A model generated the notes under the pieces. It was given only the letters and a program-made list of their open reading frames with translations. It had not been told where the DNA came from and did no database searches. The translations under genes and the position numbers were made by a program. Positions 34,027 through 46,434 of a stretch of DNA of 64,000 bases are shown one piece after another. The stretch's first letter is position 1. Every line of letters begins with the position of its first letter. The stretch is from Arbacia lixula (lineage: Eukaryota > Echinodermata > Echinoidea > Arbacioida > Arbaciidae). The stretch is from the NCBI GenBank assembly GCA_963669155.1, contig OZ022589.1, positions 15,284,272 through 15,348,271 on the forward strand. The letters are read 5' to 3'.

Positions 34027-34568
34027 ATGGAGCAGCCAATCTACCAACTAACACGGGCTGCGACAGGTAGATGCTGCTGCAGGAATATTCATTTTTTGTA
34101 CGATTCATTCAAAGAAGAAATGTCAATTACAGTACATGCATGTATAGAAAAAAGTCATAAAAGCAAAAATAAAATTGAAGAAAAAACGGGGAAAGAAAAG
34201 CACCATCATCTACTGATCAAAAGTGGTGCATGTAGTTCTAAAATGATGAGTAAAGCACAACCCTGTCACATCAAACCTCGTAGGAGAAGGGGTGAAATTG
34301 ATAGTCCTTATGGTTCTGGAAAATAGATATGAAGGACTAAAAATATGTGTTTTTTTTTACAGAATGGTGGCAAGATAGTCACGCTTGCGAGACGATAAAT
34401 CTTATGCTTTTGTTCAGATGCATATGCATAACTTCAGATGCTTACGAAGAGGAAGTTTGGATGATATCAGAGATCAGGGCCATCTTGGAGAAATCTTTTC
34501 TTGGGAACTACCACTACATTCAAGTTATGATAATTGAAAAACTATATGCAACATCCTCCTGGAACTGA
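34027..34568 (+). other. Two adjacent open frames of unknown status
   Basis: 34027-34326 is open for 99 codons (Lys/His-rich, ending RRRRGEIDSPYGSGK). An acceptor-like TTTTTTTTACAG precedes a second frame to 34568. No family is recognised and codon use is AT-driven, so these may be chance frames. A (AAT)n repeat follows. Confidence 0.12.
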
Positions 34569-34578
34569 CAACAAAGTG

Positions 34579-34596
34579 TAAATAATAATAATAATG

Positions 34597-34648
<52 letters not shown>
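34579..34648. repeat. (AAT)n microsatellite
   Basis: ATA/AAT triplet run, nearly pure. Confidence 0.95.
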
Positions 34649-37588
34649 ATCATGCTTCTGGCAGATATACCACGTGGGCTCACATGTGTGGTGCACATTG
34701 GGGGTTGTTGTGCTCTGAATTAATAATCTCATACACACAAGTCCAAATCTGACCAATAATTGATCAGGGTCAAATAGTAACATATTTCCCATATGAAGTC
34801 CATGTATTTTATATTGAGGTAAAAAAAAAAGGCACCAGCAGCCAGAATAGAGAAGTAAACAAACTGTATAGATTTTCGAGTAAGAGATCAAAGGGGAAGG
34901 GACTGAAAGTCAGCAAATGTTTAATTCAGTTAGAGATTAATATCAGTAAATAAATTTCAGTAAGAAATTAATTTGATAATTCTGAGCACAATAGATTAAA
35001 CCGCCATTTACATAAAGTCTGTGTAATTTTCAATGAGGCACAGAAAACAGCGGCCCATATGGAGAAAGTAAACAAAATATATTTTTGCCTGGAGTAGATT
35101 TTTTTAGTAAGAGATTGATGACAAAACGACTGACAGTCTGCAATCTTTTAATTGAGAAATAAAAATGGAGAACGAGGGGATACCTTCTCGTTTAAGCCAA
35201 TAATACAGTTTATATGATACAACTTTTTTTTATTGAAATGGGGAGAAAGAGAAGGTTTGAAAAACATTAATCTTCAATGGTTATGTTTAACTTTAATTCA
35301 ATTTGAAGAGACAACTTTGCCATATATGAAGCATCATATTGCTAGTACTGCAGAATTTACTTCTTGGTTACCATTATTTGCTTTAGTATACAGACTGTGC
35401 ATAGAGAATGTCCATGCTATGTAAGCCTAATTCTGACATCAAAATAAAAATGCTAGGAATCACCATTATCATTTAATCTTTCACGTTCGGATTTTATTGA
35501 AATCTTTGCATGAGACCATTCACAAATATCTCTTTATGGGTAACAATGTGACTAATCACATATTTATATACGTTTAACATGATTCATCAAAACACTGATT
35601 GATACAGAATATAGTTTGTTTTAAACAATCAAACATGAATAAATATTGTGTCCCTTGAAAGTGTAAAACATAAAAGGTCAAGATCTAAGAAATATGCCTG
35701 ACTGAATTATACACAGATTAAAAAATACACCGTTTGTTATGAATATAAGCAAAATATGTGCCCATTGTGTAAAACCTGATTTTGCTGTATGATTTCATTT
35801 TCTGTTCAGGGGGAGGGGGTAGGCTTCGAATTTCTTGCAAATAAATACCCCAATTCTCTTACACTTACAAATCCAGATCTCCTCATAAGCAATAAACATG
35901 TGTGCACTCTGCTTACTTACTTTTTCATAAAAATGTATGTATGCAAAGTTCACAATTAATGCTTTATCTAGTGTGACTTTCAAGCCTGCTAGATATATGA
36001 AAAGTTCAAATACTTGTATTTCAGCACAATACAACAGATTGGATACATATGTGATTTTTTTTTTGCAATAAAAATGATATCATACATTAGCGAGGTTATA
36101 CTACAGATGTGATACTAATTATTCTAAAATATTATGCTCTACCAGATAACAATGCTTTTGCACAATAATACACAAAGACATTGAGTAGATACTGCCATTC
36201 TAAAAAGGATCTTGTCCTTCTCAAAATGGGTATGCCTCAGACCAGCAAACCCAGTATACACACACATTTAGTACTTGACATTAACAGAATATAAACAACA
36301 CATAAAATAAACAGATGCTTTGTGATGATAGACGTTAACATATTGATGCATTTTTTCTTCAATTTCCTCTTACAAACATCTCCAGACACAAAGTAATAAA
36401 TGTATATGTACATTAAGTTGTTAACAAATGTGTATGTTGAGTTGCAACACTCATGCATCCATCCCACGGTTAAAATAATAACTTATACAGCACCAGATTC
36501 AGTTTGGATACACTTACAAAATAAGTGATAATATGTAAAAAAAAAAAAAAAAAAAAAAAAAAGAATCAATAAAACAAATATAATTTATTCTATAAAAAGA
36601 AAAAGGCTTACGCTAAACACACACACACTTCACCTGTTTAATGAATGCAGTACAGACATGGTCCAAGGAACACATTGGTATCGCATGTGTGAGCTCTCCT
36701 GACCACATTTTGGTCTGCTTTCATCATGTTCATGTTATCGAAATATTCCAAAAAACCTGCACTGATCGGGCTTAAGGAGACTTGATAAGCCCCTTTTTCT
36801 GCAGGGTGCCCCTTCCTTCTCTTTTCAATAAAGTACACCAAATCTAAGCTTTACTATGTGATAAGAGGGCGATAAAGTTCCAACTCTCCCCCAGTCCAAG
36901 GTCAGTATTTGCCCTCTTATATCATTGAGAATGGTTCAGTACTGAATATCACAAACTACTTCCAAACTCTATATTAACCAAGGACAAATAATCCATAAAC
37001 AGTACATGTATAAAACCAAATATTTTCAAAATGTGACAAGAGTGCATTGTACTGTTAAGCAATGGCATTCACTGTAATCGTGGACGTATATGTTTGTGTA
37101 ATGTGAACATCTTTGACACAATGTTGATACAGCAGTTTTTTGTTCACATTTTGCAAGACTCAAATGACATTCTGACATGCTTGCACACATCTCTAAAATG
37201 TCCATATTTGGCATGAAATTCATTGTGTGTTGATAAAACCTGAATATTAAGATTTGCAGCACTGGGATGAGGATCAGAACATGAATTTTGAGAGCACCGT
37301 GAGATTCACTAAACACATCAAGAACCAGTATTTCACATAACACATATTTCCACGGAACATCAACACATATACAGCAACGGGATATTCAGAGTAAATACTG
37401 AATGGAGTAATGCAGAGAGACTAGTAGAATAAACAAAAGGGGTGGTTGATAATTAATGCTGGATAACAAACAAACTAAAGGACATTCACAAATAGTTGTT
37501 TTGCTGCTACTGCTCCATTTACCATGTTTACAGTACACTCAGTGTAGACCAGCAACAACTTCTGCAGGCTTGAACTCTTAGACAGTCA
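34649..37588. other. AT-rich region without a recognised gene
   Basis: A long low-GC stretch with no convincing coding frames and a poly-A run at 36538-36562. If the GC-rich frame at 37648-37860 belongs to a minus-strand gene, this could hold its 3' UTR, but nothing in the sequence proves it. Confidence 0.4.
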
Positions 37589-37647
37589 TCAAGACAATGA
37601 TAATAACAGCACCCTTTCTTTGCAGCAATGTACTTGATACATTTTCT

Positions 37648-37860
37648 TTACCTCCCATTTCTCTTTCTTCGTCTTCTTCTTTGTACCATTACATTCCCTT
37701 GATGATTTCCTCCGCCAGCGCAATACCCCACTAGCGCCCGGAACGAGACTAACTGCGCTAACCCCAGTGACAGGCGAGGGGTGAACGGAAGATCTTTCGG
37801 AGCGCCAGGAGTGTAGGCATAATTCGGCGCACGGGATACATAGTTCCGTGGATACAACTG
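37648..37860 (-). CDS. Candidate minus-strand coding exon, unknown product
   Basis: A GC-richer island in AT-rich surroundings. On the minus strand, an acceptor-like TTGTCCCTCAG is followed by LYQQLYPRNYVSRAPNYAY and GAPKDLPFTPRLSLGLAQL, ending in an Arg/Lys stretch and a stop. The Tyr/Pro-rich composition looks protein-like. A second overlapping frame is also open, so the true frame is unsure. No family recognised. Confidence 0.22.
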   Translation of the reverse strand, partial: QLYPRNYVSRAPNYAYTPGAPKDLPFTPRLSLGLAQLVSFRALVGYCAGGGNHQGNVMVQRRRRRKRNGR

Positions 37861-38236
37861 CTGATACAACTGAGGGACAACCCACACACCCACAGTGCCT
37901 TGTCAAAAGGCTATATCGACTCTAGTACAGCATCTCTATGTACAGTTAATACTAAAAGGCTGTCAGTGATTCTAAGATGTGGAGATGGTGCTAAAAGTAA
38001 TAGCGCATTAAAAATGGTTGCTCACTTCAATTAGATATTAACGTGTGGAAAGTTGCTCGCTAGCGGTGCGCGATTCCTGTGCTTATGGGGAAAGTGTCTC
38101 GTTCTCTTAAGCCATAAATTGAAGTTAGCGATTATTTCCGATCGCCCAAAAGTTTACGCGAAAACGATACTTGGTCAGTTGGAACGATATATACCGCTAT
38201 ATCGTGTTTCAGAACGATATATACCGGGATATTTGG

Positions 38237-38348
38237 GTCTGTTCTATGATTACACATATTATTACGTCTGTCCTCCCTCTGGCTCCCAAAACAAACAAAT
38301 AACACAATAATACACTTCAATTATTGTGGGATAGCCTGACAACGACTA
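38237..38348 (-). repeat. Ngaro split direct repeat B2
   Basis: GTCTGTTCTATGATTACACA through GGGATAGCCTGACAACGAC is repeated almost exactly at 38773-38882 in the same orientation. Confidence 0.9.
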
Positions 38349-38540
38349 CTGGGAGCCGGCCTTTTATTATGTATAAATGTTTAACAAACATTTCTTCTCG
38401 TTTCCTTCAGGAAACCGGAACGAGCGTGTTCCAGGATAAAAAACCAGAGATAAAACTCAACGAGAATAAAAACTCTGGAAAACCTTAGGAAACACAGTCA
38501 TGTCATAACATAACACAACACACTTTCATTGCAAATAAAA

Positions 38541-38771
38541 GTTGTCTCGTTGAAAGTTCAAGCTAGAATGATTCAATTACGTACTAATTGATGCCACGTA
38601 CCCCCGTACGTGCCCTGGTCACCGTGGCAGAATTAGCTCGCACACCTGTACGAGCTACCTATGCAAATTACATTCCATCGGAGCAACGGCCCCGTACCCA
38701 ACATAAGTATGCATTAATTAACGATACAAACAACATTTGTCTGCTATACAATCGTACCGCAGACAAATAAC
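38541..38771 (-). repeat. Ngaro split direct repeat A2
   Basis: GTTGTCTCGTTGAAAGTTCA through CGCAGACAAATAAC is repeated at 43421-43640. A2 has a 12-bp insertion (ACGTGCCCTGGT) relative to A1 and a few substitutions. Confidence 0.92.
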
Positions 38772-38772
38772 A

Positions 38773-38882
38773 GTCTGTTCTATAATTACACATATTATTA
38801 CGTGTCCTCCCTCTGGCTCCCAAAACAAACAAATAACACAATAATACACTTCAATTATTGTGGGATAGCCTGACAACGACTA
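38773..38882 (-). repeat. Ngaro split direct repeat B1
   Basis: Second copy of the B repeat, abutting A2 directly, as expected for the internal B1-A2 junction. Confidence 0.9.
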
Positions 38883-39719
38883 GAATTCAAAGAACGGGAG
38901 CAAAAGGTGAAAGAAGAGAAATGACCGATTATAATTTAAAGTCATGCCCATAATACTTGATGTAATTCGGCTAGATATCGACAACAAATTTTGTTCATCC
39001 ATACACATGAACAAACCTTTTGAATCGTGTCCGATTGACTCCTTGAACATTTTTCAACATTGTTTACTATAATGAAATCCAAAGTTAGTACACAACTGAC
39101 AAATGAACCAGATATGGACCAAAAAAGGACAATCTTGCCCGTCTAAACATACTACCTCGTCTGAATACAACTGATTCCGAAGTATATTAGATTTCAGGGA
39201 ACACATGCTAAAAACTTGCCTTTCTCACCTCGTACATAAAAGTACAGAATTCTGTCATTGAAAGGTTTGATTTATAACCATGAAATTTTATCTTTCCGGA
39301 ATGGCTTAATTAATTCTTTGAAGAAAAGAAGACGCTTTTTGTACATTATATGACTAATGGTGCTGTTTTTCCATCAGCTATCTCAAATTATGTTCAATCT
39401 TTGATCAATCATGCAGTGAATTTCCTTCCACATGGAAACGATATAAGTAATTCTCCTGAAAGAAAATTTATGATTATTCAATCATGTCACATGTTTAAAG
39501 TGAACAAGAATAGATTGCCCAAGGCACGAACAGATACACCTTTGTCATTAACATGTTTCGAAAATGATCAAAGCAAAAATTGTACTTAAAGACCTTTATC
39601 TTACATATATTTAAACGCACGAAACCTTGTGCTATTTCTCAAGTCGAACGAAAACAAAACGACCCCCCAAAACAAAAGAACCCTTTTCATAATTCCAAAC
39701 ACTTGGTAACCAATAATTT

Positions 39720-40227
39720 GTTCTCCAAACTATCATCGACATAGTTGTCTTTAGACTTTTCGCTCTTCTATCGCCCGTGCCTCTTCCAAAGCCTATCTGG
39801 TACGGAAGCTCTGGCAGCGGCGATAGCCCCTCCTGATCTGAGTGAATGAAGGCCCAAACTAGCCTCTTTCCGGCATAACTCCCGCAAACGTGCTAATACT
39901 GTTTCCCAGGGCCCTGGTTTAACTTAACCGTTTGTTTATCTTAGAGAAACCATTTCTCCCTTTGTTACATTAAGAAGATATGAATACAAATTGATCAGAC
40001 CTCTCGGGAATACCTGCCTTATCCACATATTCTCTTAAAATTTCCACTGGACAGGCATTTCTAAAAAACAAAACATCTTCACAACCTTCGTACTTCTTGC
40101 ATAAATCAATGATTTGGCGCGAAAAACCCGCGTCCTTCTTGACAACGGGTCTCGACGACCTTTGTTTAGCACTCTCCAAAATAAGTTTAACGAAAGCGTT
40201 ATCCGTTGGATCAACTTCTCGTCTCAT
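39720..40227 (-). pseudogene. Tyrosine recombinase of the Ngaro-type element (broken)
   Basis: The minus frame 40227-39970 encodes a helical N-terminal recombinase segment (DAGFSRQIIDLCKKYEG and CPVEILREYVDKAG). After a frame break, LRELCRKEASLGLHSLRSGG followed by AIAAARASVPDRLWKRHGR carries the H-x-x-R box, then a TAG at 39770-39768 where family members have Trp, then KSEKSKDNYVDDS with the likely nucleophilic Tyr. It acts in integrating the DNA circle in this order of elements (family knowledge). This copy is dead. Confidence 0.82.
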
Positions 40228-40619
40228 GCTATGTGCCCATTTTATTGACTACAGTGCTGCCTGAATCACACCGAATGAGGACCCTCGAGATATTAAACTT
40301 GACAATGCGACGTGTATGGGTTGTGCTGGTAATGCTCTGCCCCCCCCCCCCCCTCTGCTATGATGCAAGACTCCTATCTCTTGAATGAACCAAATTACTT
40401 GCTCTTAGTCCCTTCGCGTCTGGCCCCTATGATGTGAAGAGCCATGATGACTGCCTGGTCGATCAGATTCTCGGATCGAACCCCTGCGTCGTCCACCGCA
40501 CCTTGTATAGCCTCCTGGACGCCTAAAGCTGAAATTGGAAAAAAAAAATATATAGTGCAGCACTATACTCTTATCTTCAATGCGATCAGCCTAAAGCTGC
40601 TTCGAGGGCTTACAAAAAA

Positions 40620-41691
40620 TCAATTTTGTCTCCGCCCCCTCATCACTACACTAGAGGGCAACAGCTCATATTCTTTAACAAATGAGAAGAACCCCTCACC
40701 ATCCCAAATCTTGGGCCAGAAGGGAGCAGATTTCCAATATGGGACTATTAATGTGCCCCTTGCCTTTTCCCGCACTAATTCTTCGACCGTTCTAGCAATG
40801 AGTCGAGGTGGTGGTACCCACCAATTTATATCTTCCTCCCAACTCTAAGAAAAAGAGCATCAATATCAGTTGTTTCATTACACCACCATCTGGAATTAAA
40901 CTTCCTACATTTGGTATAATAATGGCAAGCAAATCTGTCATACACACTTCTGATCTAACCTATAGTACACGCCCCAATTTTCATGCCAGTCGACACTGTC
41001 GACGTCCTACTCAAATCATCAGCCCGCTTTTTCTCACCTCTGGGTATCCAACCCGGGTCAATTTTCACATTGTTTTCTTCACAAACTTACTGTAATCTCA
41101 AACCCTTTTGTTGCAAGGCGGAATTAGCACTCCGCTTTCTCATGGTTTTCACAACATCCTTGTCTGTGTACCAACGTACACTTCGCCCTTCCAGGCGATG
41201 CTCGAGTGACAGTACCATTCTCACAACGGCCTCGAGCTCTCTCCACGTGGAGCTTTGAATCTATTTTCACATTGTTTTCTTCACAAACTTTCTTTATTCT
41301 CAAAGCCTTTTGTTGGAAAGCGGGATTAGCACTCCCCTTTCTCATGATTTTCACAACATCCTTGTCTGAGTACCAACGTACACTTCGCCCTTCCAGGCGA
41401 TGCTCGAGTGACAGTACCATTCTCACAACGGCCTCGAGCTCTCTCCACGTGGAGCTTTGAATCTATTTTCACATTGTTTTCTTCACAAACTTTCTTTATT
41501 CTCAAAGCCTTTTGTTGGAAAGCGGGATTAGCACTCCCCTTTCTCATGATTTTCACAACATCCTTGTCTGTGTACCAACGTACACTTCGCCCTTCCAGGC
41601 GATGCTCGAGTGGCAGTACCATTCTCACAACGGCCTCGAGCTCTCTCCACGTGGAGCTTTGAATCCTCTCAGACTCAGACCAAAATCCCAT
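40620..41691 (-). pseudogene. RNase H and downstream region of the Ngaro-type element, with internal triplication
   Basis: The minus frame from 41691 reads SSTWRELEAVVRMVLPLEHR and RWYTDKDVVKIMRKGSANPA, matching the RNase H region of DIRS-order elements. Further on, WIPRGEKKRADDLSR (near 41050), WWVPPPRLIARTVEELVREK and GTLIVPYWKSAPFWP (near 40820-40720) continue the family pattern. The 202-bp block within it is present three times (see 41061-41666), which shifts the frame. Confidence 0.8.
41061..41666. repeat. Three tandem 202-bp copies within the RNase H region
   Basis: ATTTTCACATTGTTTTCTTC starts at 41061, 41263 and 41465, and each unit runs through CCACGTGGAGCTTTGAAT. The last two units are nearly identical and the first is more diverged. 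202 is not a multiple of three. Confidence 0.95.
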
Positions 41692-42099
41692 GAGCCCGTG
41701 TTATCACTCTCAACAACATAACCCCAGTATCCAAAACCGGAGGCAGCTGTGTATACTTACCAATTGTACGTAACCACACCTGATATACTATACTATTCAA
41801 CTTGTCTACACTTTCCCTCCAATAAACAAACTCTGCCAGCATGTTTGATGTTACCAAGGTTTGAACATTCCAGTTCGCCCTACTGTTCATACATCTGAAC
41901 AATTCCCTTGTCTTCAACTGTACCAATGATCCTAACGCCGTGTGCGTTGACAGTATCTTTCATACGGCCTTTGGTAACTTTGCTAAGAACCTAACGTGCG
42001 TAAGTGTACCAAGCTTCCGACTTTTAGAATGGAAATTGAAAACCCCAAATCGTCGATGCGATTCTTTGAGATTCGCACCTGATCGACCTGAAAATCACA

Positions 42100-42814
42100 A
42101 TATAATCCTAGTCAGGAAGTTTGTGGTTTTGGCTCCCACTGAAGAAAACCTACATCTTTGAGATATTTTTGCACTAAGACACTTAGAGAATCGGCCCCTT
42201 CCTTATTGGCATTTTCCGCGATTCCGTCATCAAGGAACATAATTACTTTAATGACCCTGATCACGCCAATGACTGACAACAGATCTCATCACTTTGGCGA
42301 ATACATACCCCTCGGTAAAAAAAAAAAAAAATGCCCAAAGGTAAAACGTTGCACACGTAATACTTCCTTTCTACACCAAAATCCCAGGCAAATACCAAAT
42401 ATTGCCTATGCTCATGAGCTATATCAATGTGATAGGCCGACTTTAGGTCGAACGTAAACGCATAGTCACCGATTTCAAACACATCTTTCACAGCAGAAGC
42501 ATCTTCATACTTGAACTTCTCTTTGTATAAATGAGGATTAATGTGCTTGTACTCTAAGACTTATCTGCATTTTCCTCTTCTGACACAGTTATAAGATTTA
42601 CTACATGAGGCCTCTCTTCAACCTCGGTAATACATTTCCTCTCTATCAATTTACGTATCCCACTCCCAACAAATTTCAAATGATCTCTGGCAGAGAAATT
42701 ATTGAGCAAATTAACCCTTAAAGAGGTTGAATATAAGGGTAATTTGTACCCATGATCGATTACACCACAGATGTATTTATCAGAATTTATTCTTTCCCAA
42801 CATTCCATCCTCAC
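42100..42814 (-). pseudogene. Reverse transcriptase of the Ngaro-type element (broken)
   Basis: The minus frame 42814-42554 holds an N-terminal RT segment (NNFSARDHLKFVGSGIRKLI, then EERPHVVNLITVS). 42491-42261 reads IGDYAFTFDLKSAYH (first catalytic Asp) and RQYLVFAWDFGVERKYYVCN. A further frame reads MFLDDGIAENANKEGADSL, with the paired catalytic Asp codons at 42231-42226. The frames are separated by shifts, one near an A/T homopolymer at 42318-42331. Confidence 0.87.
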
Positions 42815-42940
42815 TCATAGCCTCTTTACAGTAGATGGAATTTGGCCAGCTACGAAACTCGTTTCACATTCCGTTTCAATTCACGGTGAAACTTCACTTT
42901 TGTTTCAATTCACACCTCATCATAAGTAAGAAAGTATCAC

Positions 42941-43246
42941 TTAGCTTTGTGTTGTAGGGAAGATTAGTGGTAAATTCTCTGCAGTCAGCTCTCCAATGTC
43001 CTGCTTTTCCACACGAAAAACACGAACCCAGCTTTCAGCTCGACTGTGATCTCGACCGTTTCTCGTTGGTTCCGGAAACACCGGAACCGCCCCTTCGGCA
43101 ATCTTTATGTGCGAGTCTTTCTTGCCATCTCTCCCCTCATCTACCAGCAATGCGTCTCCCTCTATCAACTTTTTAGTGACTTTGACATTGACTTTGTACT
43201 GTTCTTCGTTTCCGCGTTTTTGGAACTTGTACACGTCCTTCTTCAT
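42941..43246 (-). pseudogene. Gag-like region with CCHC zinc knuckle
   Basis: A basic, Lys-rich frame (KKDVYKFQKRGNEEQYKVN) is followed in another frame by CFSCGKAGHWRADC at 43022-42981, a perfect C-x2-C-x4-H-x4-C knuckle, the nucleic-acid-binding motif of gag proteins. It lies 5' of the RT as expected. Confidence 0.75.
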
Positions 43247-43420
43247 CTCCTCAATTTCCGCTATTTAAGATTCGCTAAGCTCTCTATGGTTGTCATTAAC
43301 TCGCTGCTGAAAAGTTCCTAATTTATAGAAATCAACGAATCAATCTGGCTTAGAAGCCCCGCCTGGCTTTCTCGAATTTCCGCGCTCACGAGGTCAGCGA
43401 CTGCGGTCGGCTCCACAGTA

Positions 43421-43640
43421 GTTGTCTCGTTGAAAGTTCAAGCTAGAATGATTCAATTACGTACTAATTGATGCCACGTACCCCCGTCACCGTGGCAGAA
43501 TTAGCTCGCACACCTGTACGAGCTACCTATGCAAATTACATTCCATCGGGGCAACGGCCCCGTACCCAACATAAATATGCATTAATTAACGATACAAACA
43601 ACATTTTGTCTGCTATACAATCGTACCGCAGACAAATAAC
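43421..43640 (-). repeat. Ngaro split direct repeat A1
   Basis: 5' terminal repeat in element orientation, a direct copy of 38541-38771. Confidence 0.92.
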
Positions 43641-44533
43641 ATTCTGAGAACCAAATATAATAGGAACGGAATATGCCATCACACCGGCGCGTATCGCAGT
43701 TAGCACTACCTGTACTGAACTTAAACACAAGAGGGCGGTAAACTCACCATGAACCACATCTGATTCCAATGAACGAGTCGCTGTATATTTATATGAAACA
43801 CAATAAACATTTGAAGAAAAAAAAATATCCTGGAACAACTCAAATAAGTGAAAATTAAAAACCCTCTTTTTGATATCATCAATCATGTTTTTTTTTTGTT
43901 GTTTTTTTTTTAAATTTGCCTTGGGTGTGTTTATGATCTTATTGGTGGTCACAATCATAGCCTATAGTTTCTATTTTTACTCAGTGTATGATGACGATAG
44001 CCCATTAAGCTAGTATAATTATATTTCTATTTCATTACTACAGTTAGAGATTAACCAAATACAAAAAATACATTGTACAAAACACAATATGCACATAACA
44101 TTAGTCAACGTGACATTAAAACGGTTCATAGGGGTGGGGGAGGGGGGGGGGGTAGGGGGTGGCGAGGGGGGAGGGGGGAAGGTTCTGTCGGAGCAAATCA
44201 TAAAGTCTCAAATTCAAAACCTCGAAACACAGATTCATACGGAATTCGAACAAGAAAACAGATCGCAGAATAGGAGAAACAGTTCACACACGGATAAGTG
44301 GGTCTACGACCATCGAATCCAATACCTATCCGAGTCTTGCAATAGTGTCGTATTCACCGAATTCAGGTCAGATGCTTTTTACGTATTGCAATGTTCTTCG
44401 GTCTTTTCGTGAGTGTTGAAGACAAAATATTTTATGTCACATCCATTATACAATCAACTGGAATCTCTACAGCTCATGCTCCCCTCTCGTCCTTGTTTTA
44501 ATAATTTCATCCGTTTTCTCCCATCCCTCCTCA

Positions 44534-44580
<47 letters not shown>

Positions 44581-44780
44581 CTCTCCCTCTCACACACACG
44601 CACACACATACACAAGCGCAAACGTTCGCGAACACACACTCGCACACACAAACCAACACACACAAAAAAACAATATAGCACACACATACCCACATACCTT
44701 CTTTATATTATTATGTATGCATCATACTATTTCAATGTCTGCTCGGCTATCTGTCATTCCGACTTGAATTCGTGTCTGCA

Positions 44781-44829
<49 letters not shown>

Positions 44830-46215
44830 ATTTCTTTCTCTCTCTCTCTTTCTCTCCCCCCTCTCTCAAATATGTCCCTATGTGTGCGCTCTCTCACATC
44901 TAAATGGTCACTGCACGACATCAGCAGGGAATCTACTTGTCAAACATAAAACAAAGTAGTACAACATATTATGCATTACGGCAGACGCACGAAATGGATT
45001 GTGTAATGAAGGAGTCTAAATAAGGACGACATTAAGACAGAACGTTCTATAAATTCGGGACATCACAAATTAGCATTAAAGAGTCATTTCGTAATCAATG
45101 CCTGTAAGTGAAGAGGCGACACTAAGCACGTGGCACGTACAGTGATACATCAGATATCCATGCCAAGGATACGAAGAATCTTCGTTACAAAAACGAAGCA
45201 CGCGCGTTGTGGTGATGTTGTACTTCTTTGTTTTAATACCCACAAATTTATTTTTGTCAGGATTAGAAGAAGTCTATAAACTATTAATTTGAAAGGTGTG
45301 GAAGTTGTTGTTTCAAAGTTTCATCATTGAATCTATTTGAACATTTCGAGTAAAAAGGAACAAGAAATGATACAAAACGTATATGTAGTACACTGCTAAA
45401 GCATCATGTGTATTCACATTCTAATTTGTATCATTTATCATTGTCTAATAAATCATGCCTTCTTCTAGAGCTTAGGTGCTACACAAGCAAATGTTCGATC
45501 AGCTATCTTTATTTTTGTTTTGGAGGATGGAGCCTGTAAAAGCAGAGAATCCTTTGAACTGCGCAATTTGCGACCATGATTACTGGTTTTATACTTCAAT
45601 AATTATGTAATGTAGCCAGGAGCTTGACAAAGAATTACTTTGTATACAATTAATAAGACCTTGAATGCCATTCTCTGCCGTATTGGTACCCAATGTAGGG
45701 TTCTTAGTATTGGTGTGATGCGTGTATATTTCGTGCAACCAAATATACGTAGTGGTGGTAAGAGTGGTGATGATGATGTTGATATTGGTTATGTGTCTGT
45801 TGGATGATGGTAATGTTGTTGTGAGACTATGTTTATGTGTGTGCGTTCTTGTGTGGGTATATGTTTATGTGTGTGCGTTCGTCTGTGTGATGATGTCTTC
45901 GGGGCCACGGGGCTGCGCTCGCGTTTTTACTCATACTATTTCACTTATTCTCATGTCACGGGTCAAAGTATGGAGCATGTAAAGCTGACCTTACAGACAA
46001 TATCGAATGAGGGAACCAATGGATCCTCCATGTGATTTTGCAAATAAAAAACTATTATATTCCACATACTAAGAATGTTGCTACATGATTGGTCAAGAGT
46101 TGATCACGTGCTAAAGCATAGTTTTGTCCATCTGATCACCTGAGAAGAAAAGCTCGTTACACCCTAGGTAATAGTACTTTTTGGTTTCGCTGATCTCTTC
46201 ACTCCTCTCAGTCCT
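43641..46215. other. No gene recognised
   Basis: It contains poly-A/T runs, a G-rich patch at 44131-44181 and the CT/CA tracts listed separately. Open frames across these are composition artefacts. Confidence 0.5.
44541..44860. repeat. (CT)n, (CA)n, (CT)n compound microsatellites
   Basis: CT at 44541-44590, CA-rich to about 44690, then CT again at 44785-44860. Confidence 0.93.
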
Positions 46216-46330
46216 AACGCGTGATCAATATTTTGAGTACGCGCGAAATAAAAGTGCGTTACACTCGGAATATCAATTGACTAAGAGTAGCTCCTACTAA
46301 CGCGTCCAAACGCGCGTCCTAACGCGTGTT
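46216..46330. promoter_or_regulatory. Cluster of ACGCGT motifs
   Basis: TAACGCGT occurs three times (about 46216, 46298 and 46319), with ACGCGCG variants between, in a short CG-rich stretch of otherwise AT-rich DNA. ACGCGT is the MluI/MCB-type motif in yeast; function here is unknown. Confidence 0.3.
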
Positions 46331-46434
46331 CCCCATGGCAGCGGCTCGGGGTTAGGTAGAGAAGTAAACATTACTTTTGTACGTCAAATTGTCATTTTTG
46401 GTATAGATAACTGGTTTCAGATGTGGAAAATAAA

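Larger units (their letters stand above)
38237..43640 (-). mobile_element. Ngaro-type tyrosine-recombinase retrotransposon, decayed
   Basis: Read on the minus strand the order is: repeat A1 (43640-43421), gag-like frame with CCHC knuckle, reverse transcriptase, RNase H, conserved linker region, tyrosine recombinase, B1 (38882-38773), A2 (38771-38541), B2 (38348-38237). This A1-ORFs-B1-A2-B2 layout of split direct repeats is diagnostic of Ngaro elements within the DIRS order. About 200 bp of extra sequence separates A2 from B2. Frames are broken by shifts, stops and an RNase H triplication, so the copy is inactive. Confidence 0.88.

Noticed and set aside
42318..42331. Poly-A run interpreted as a retrocopy tail
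   Set aside because: It lies inside the RT region of the Ngaro-type element and coincides with a frame break, so it is more likely a slippage site.
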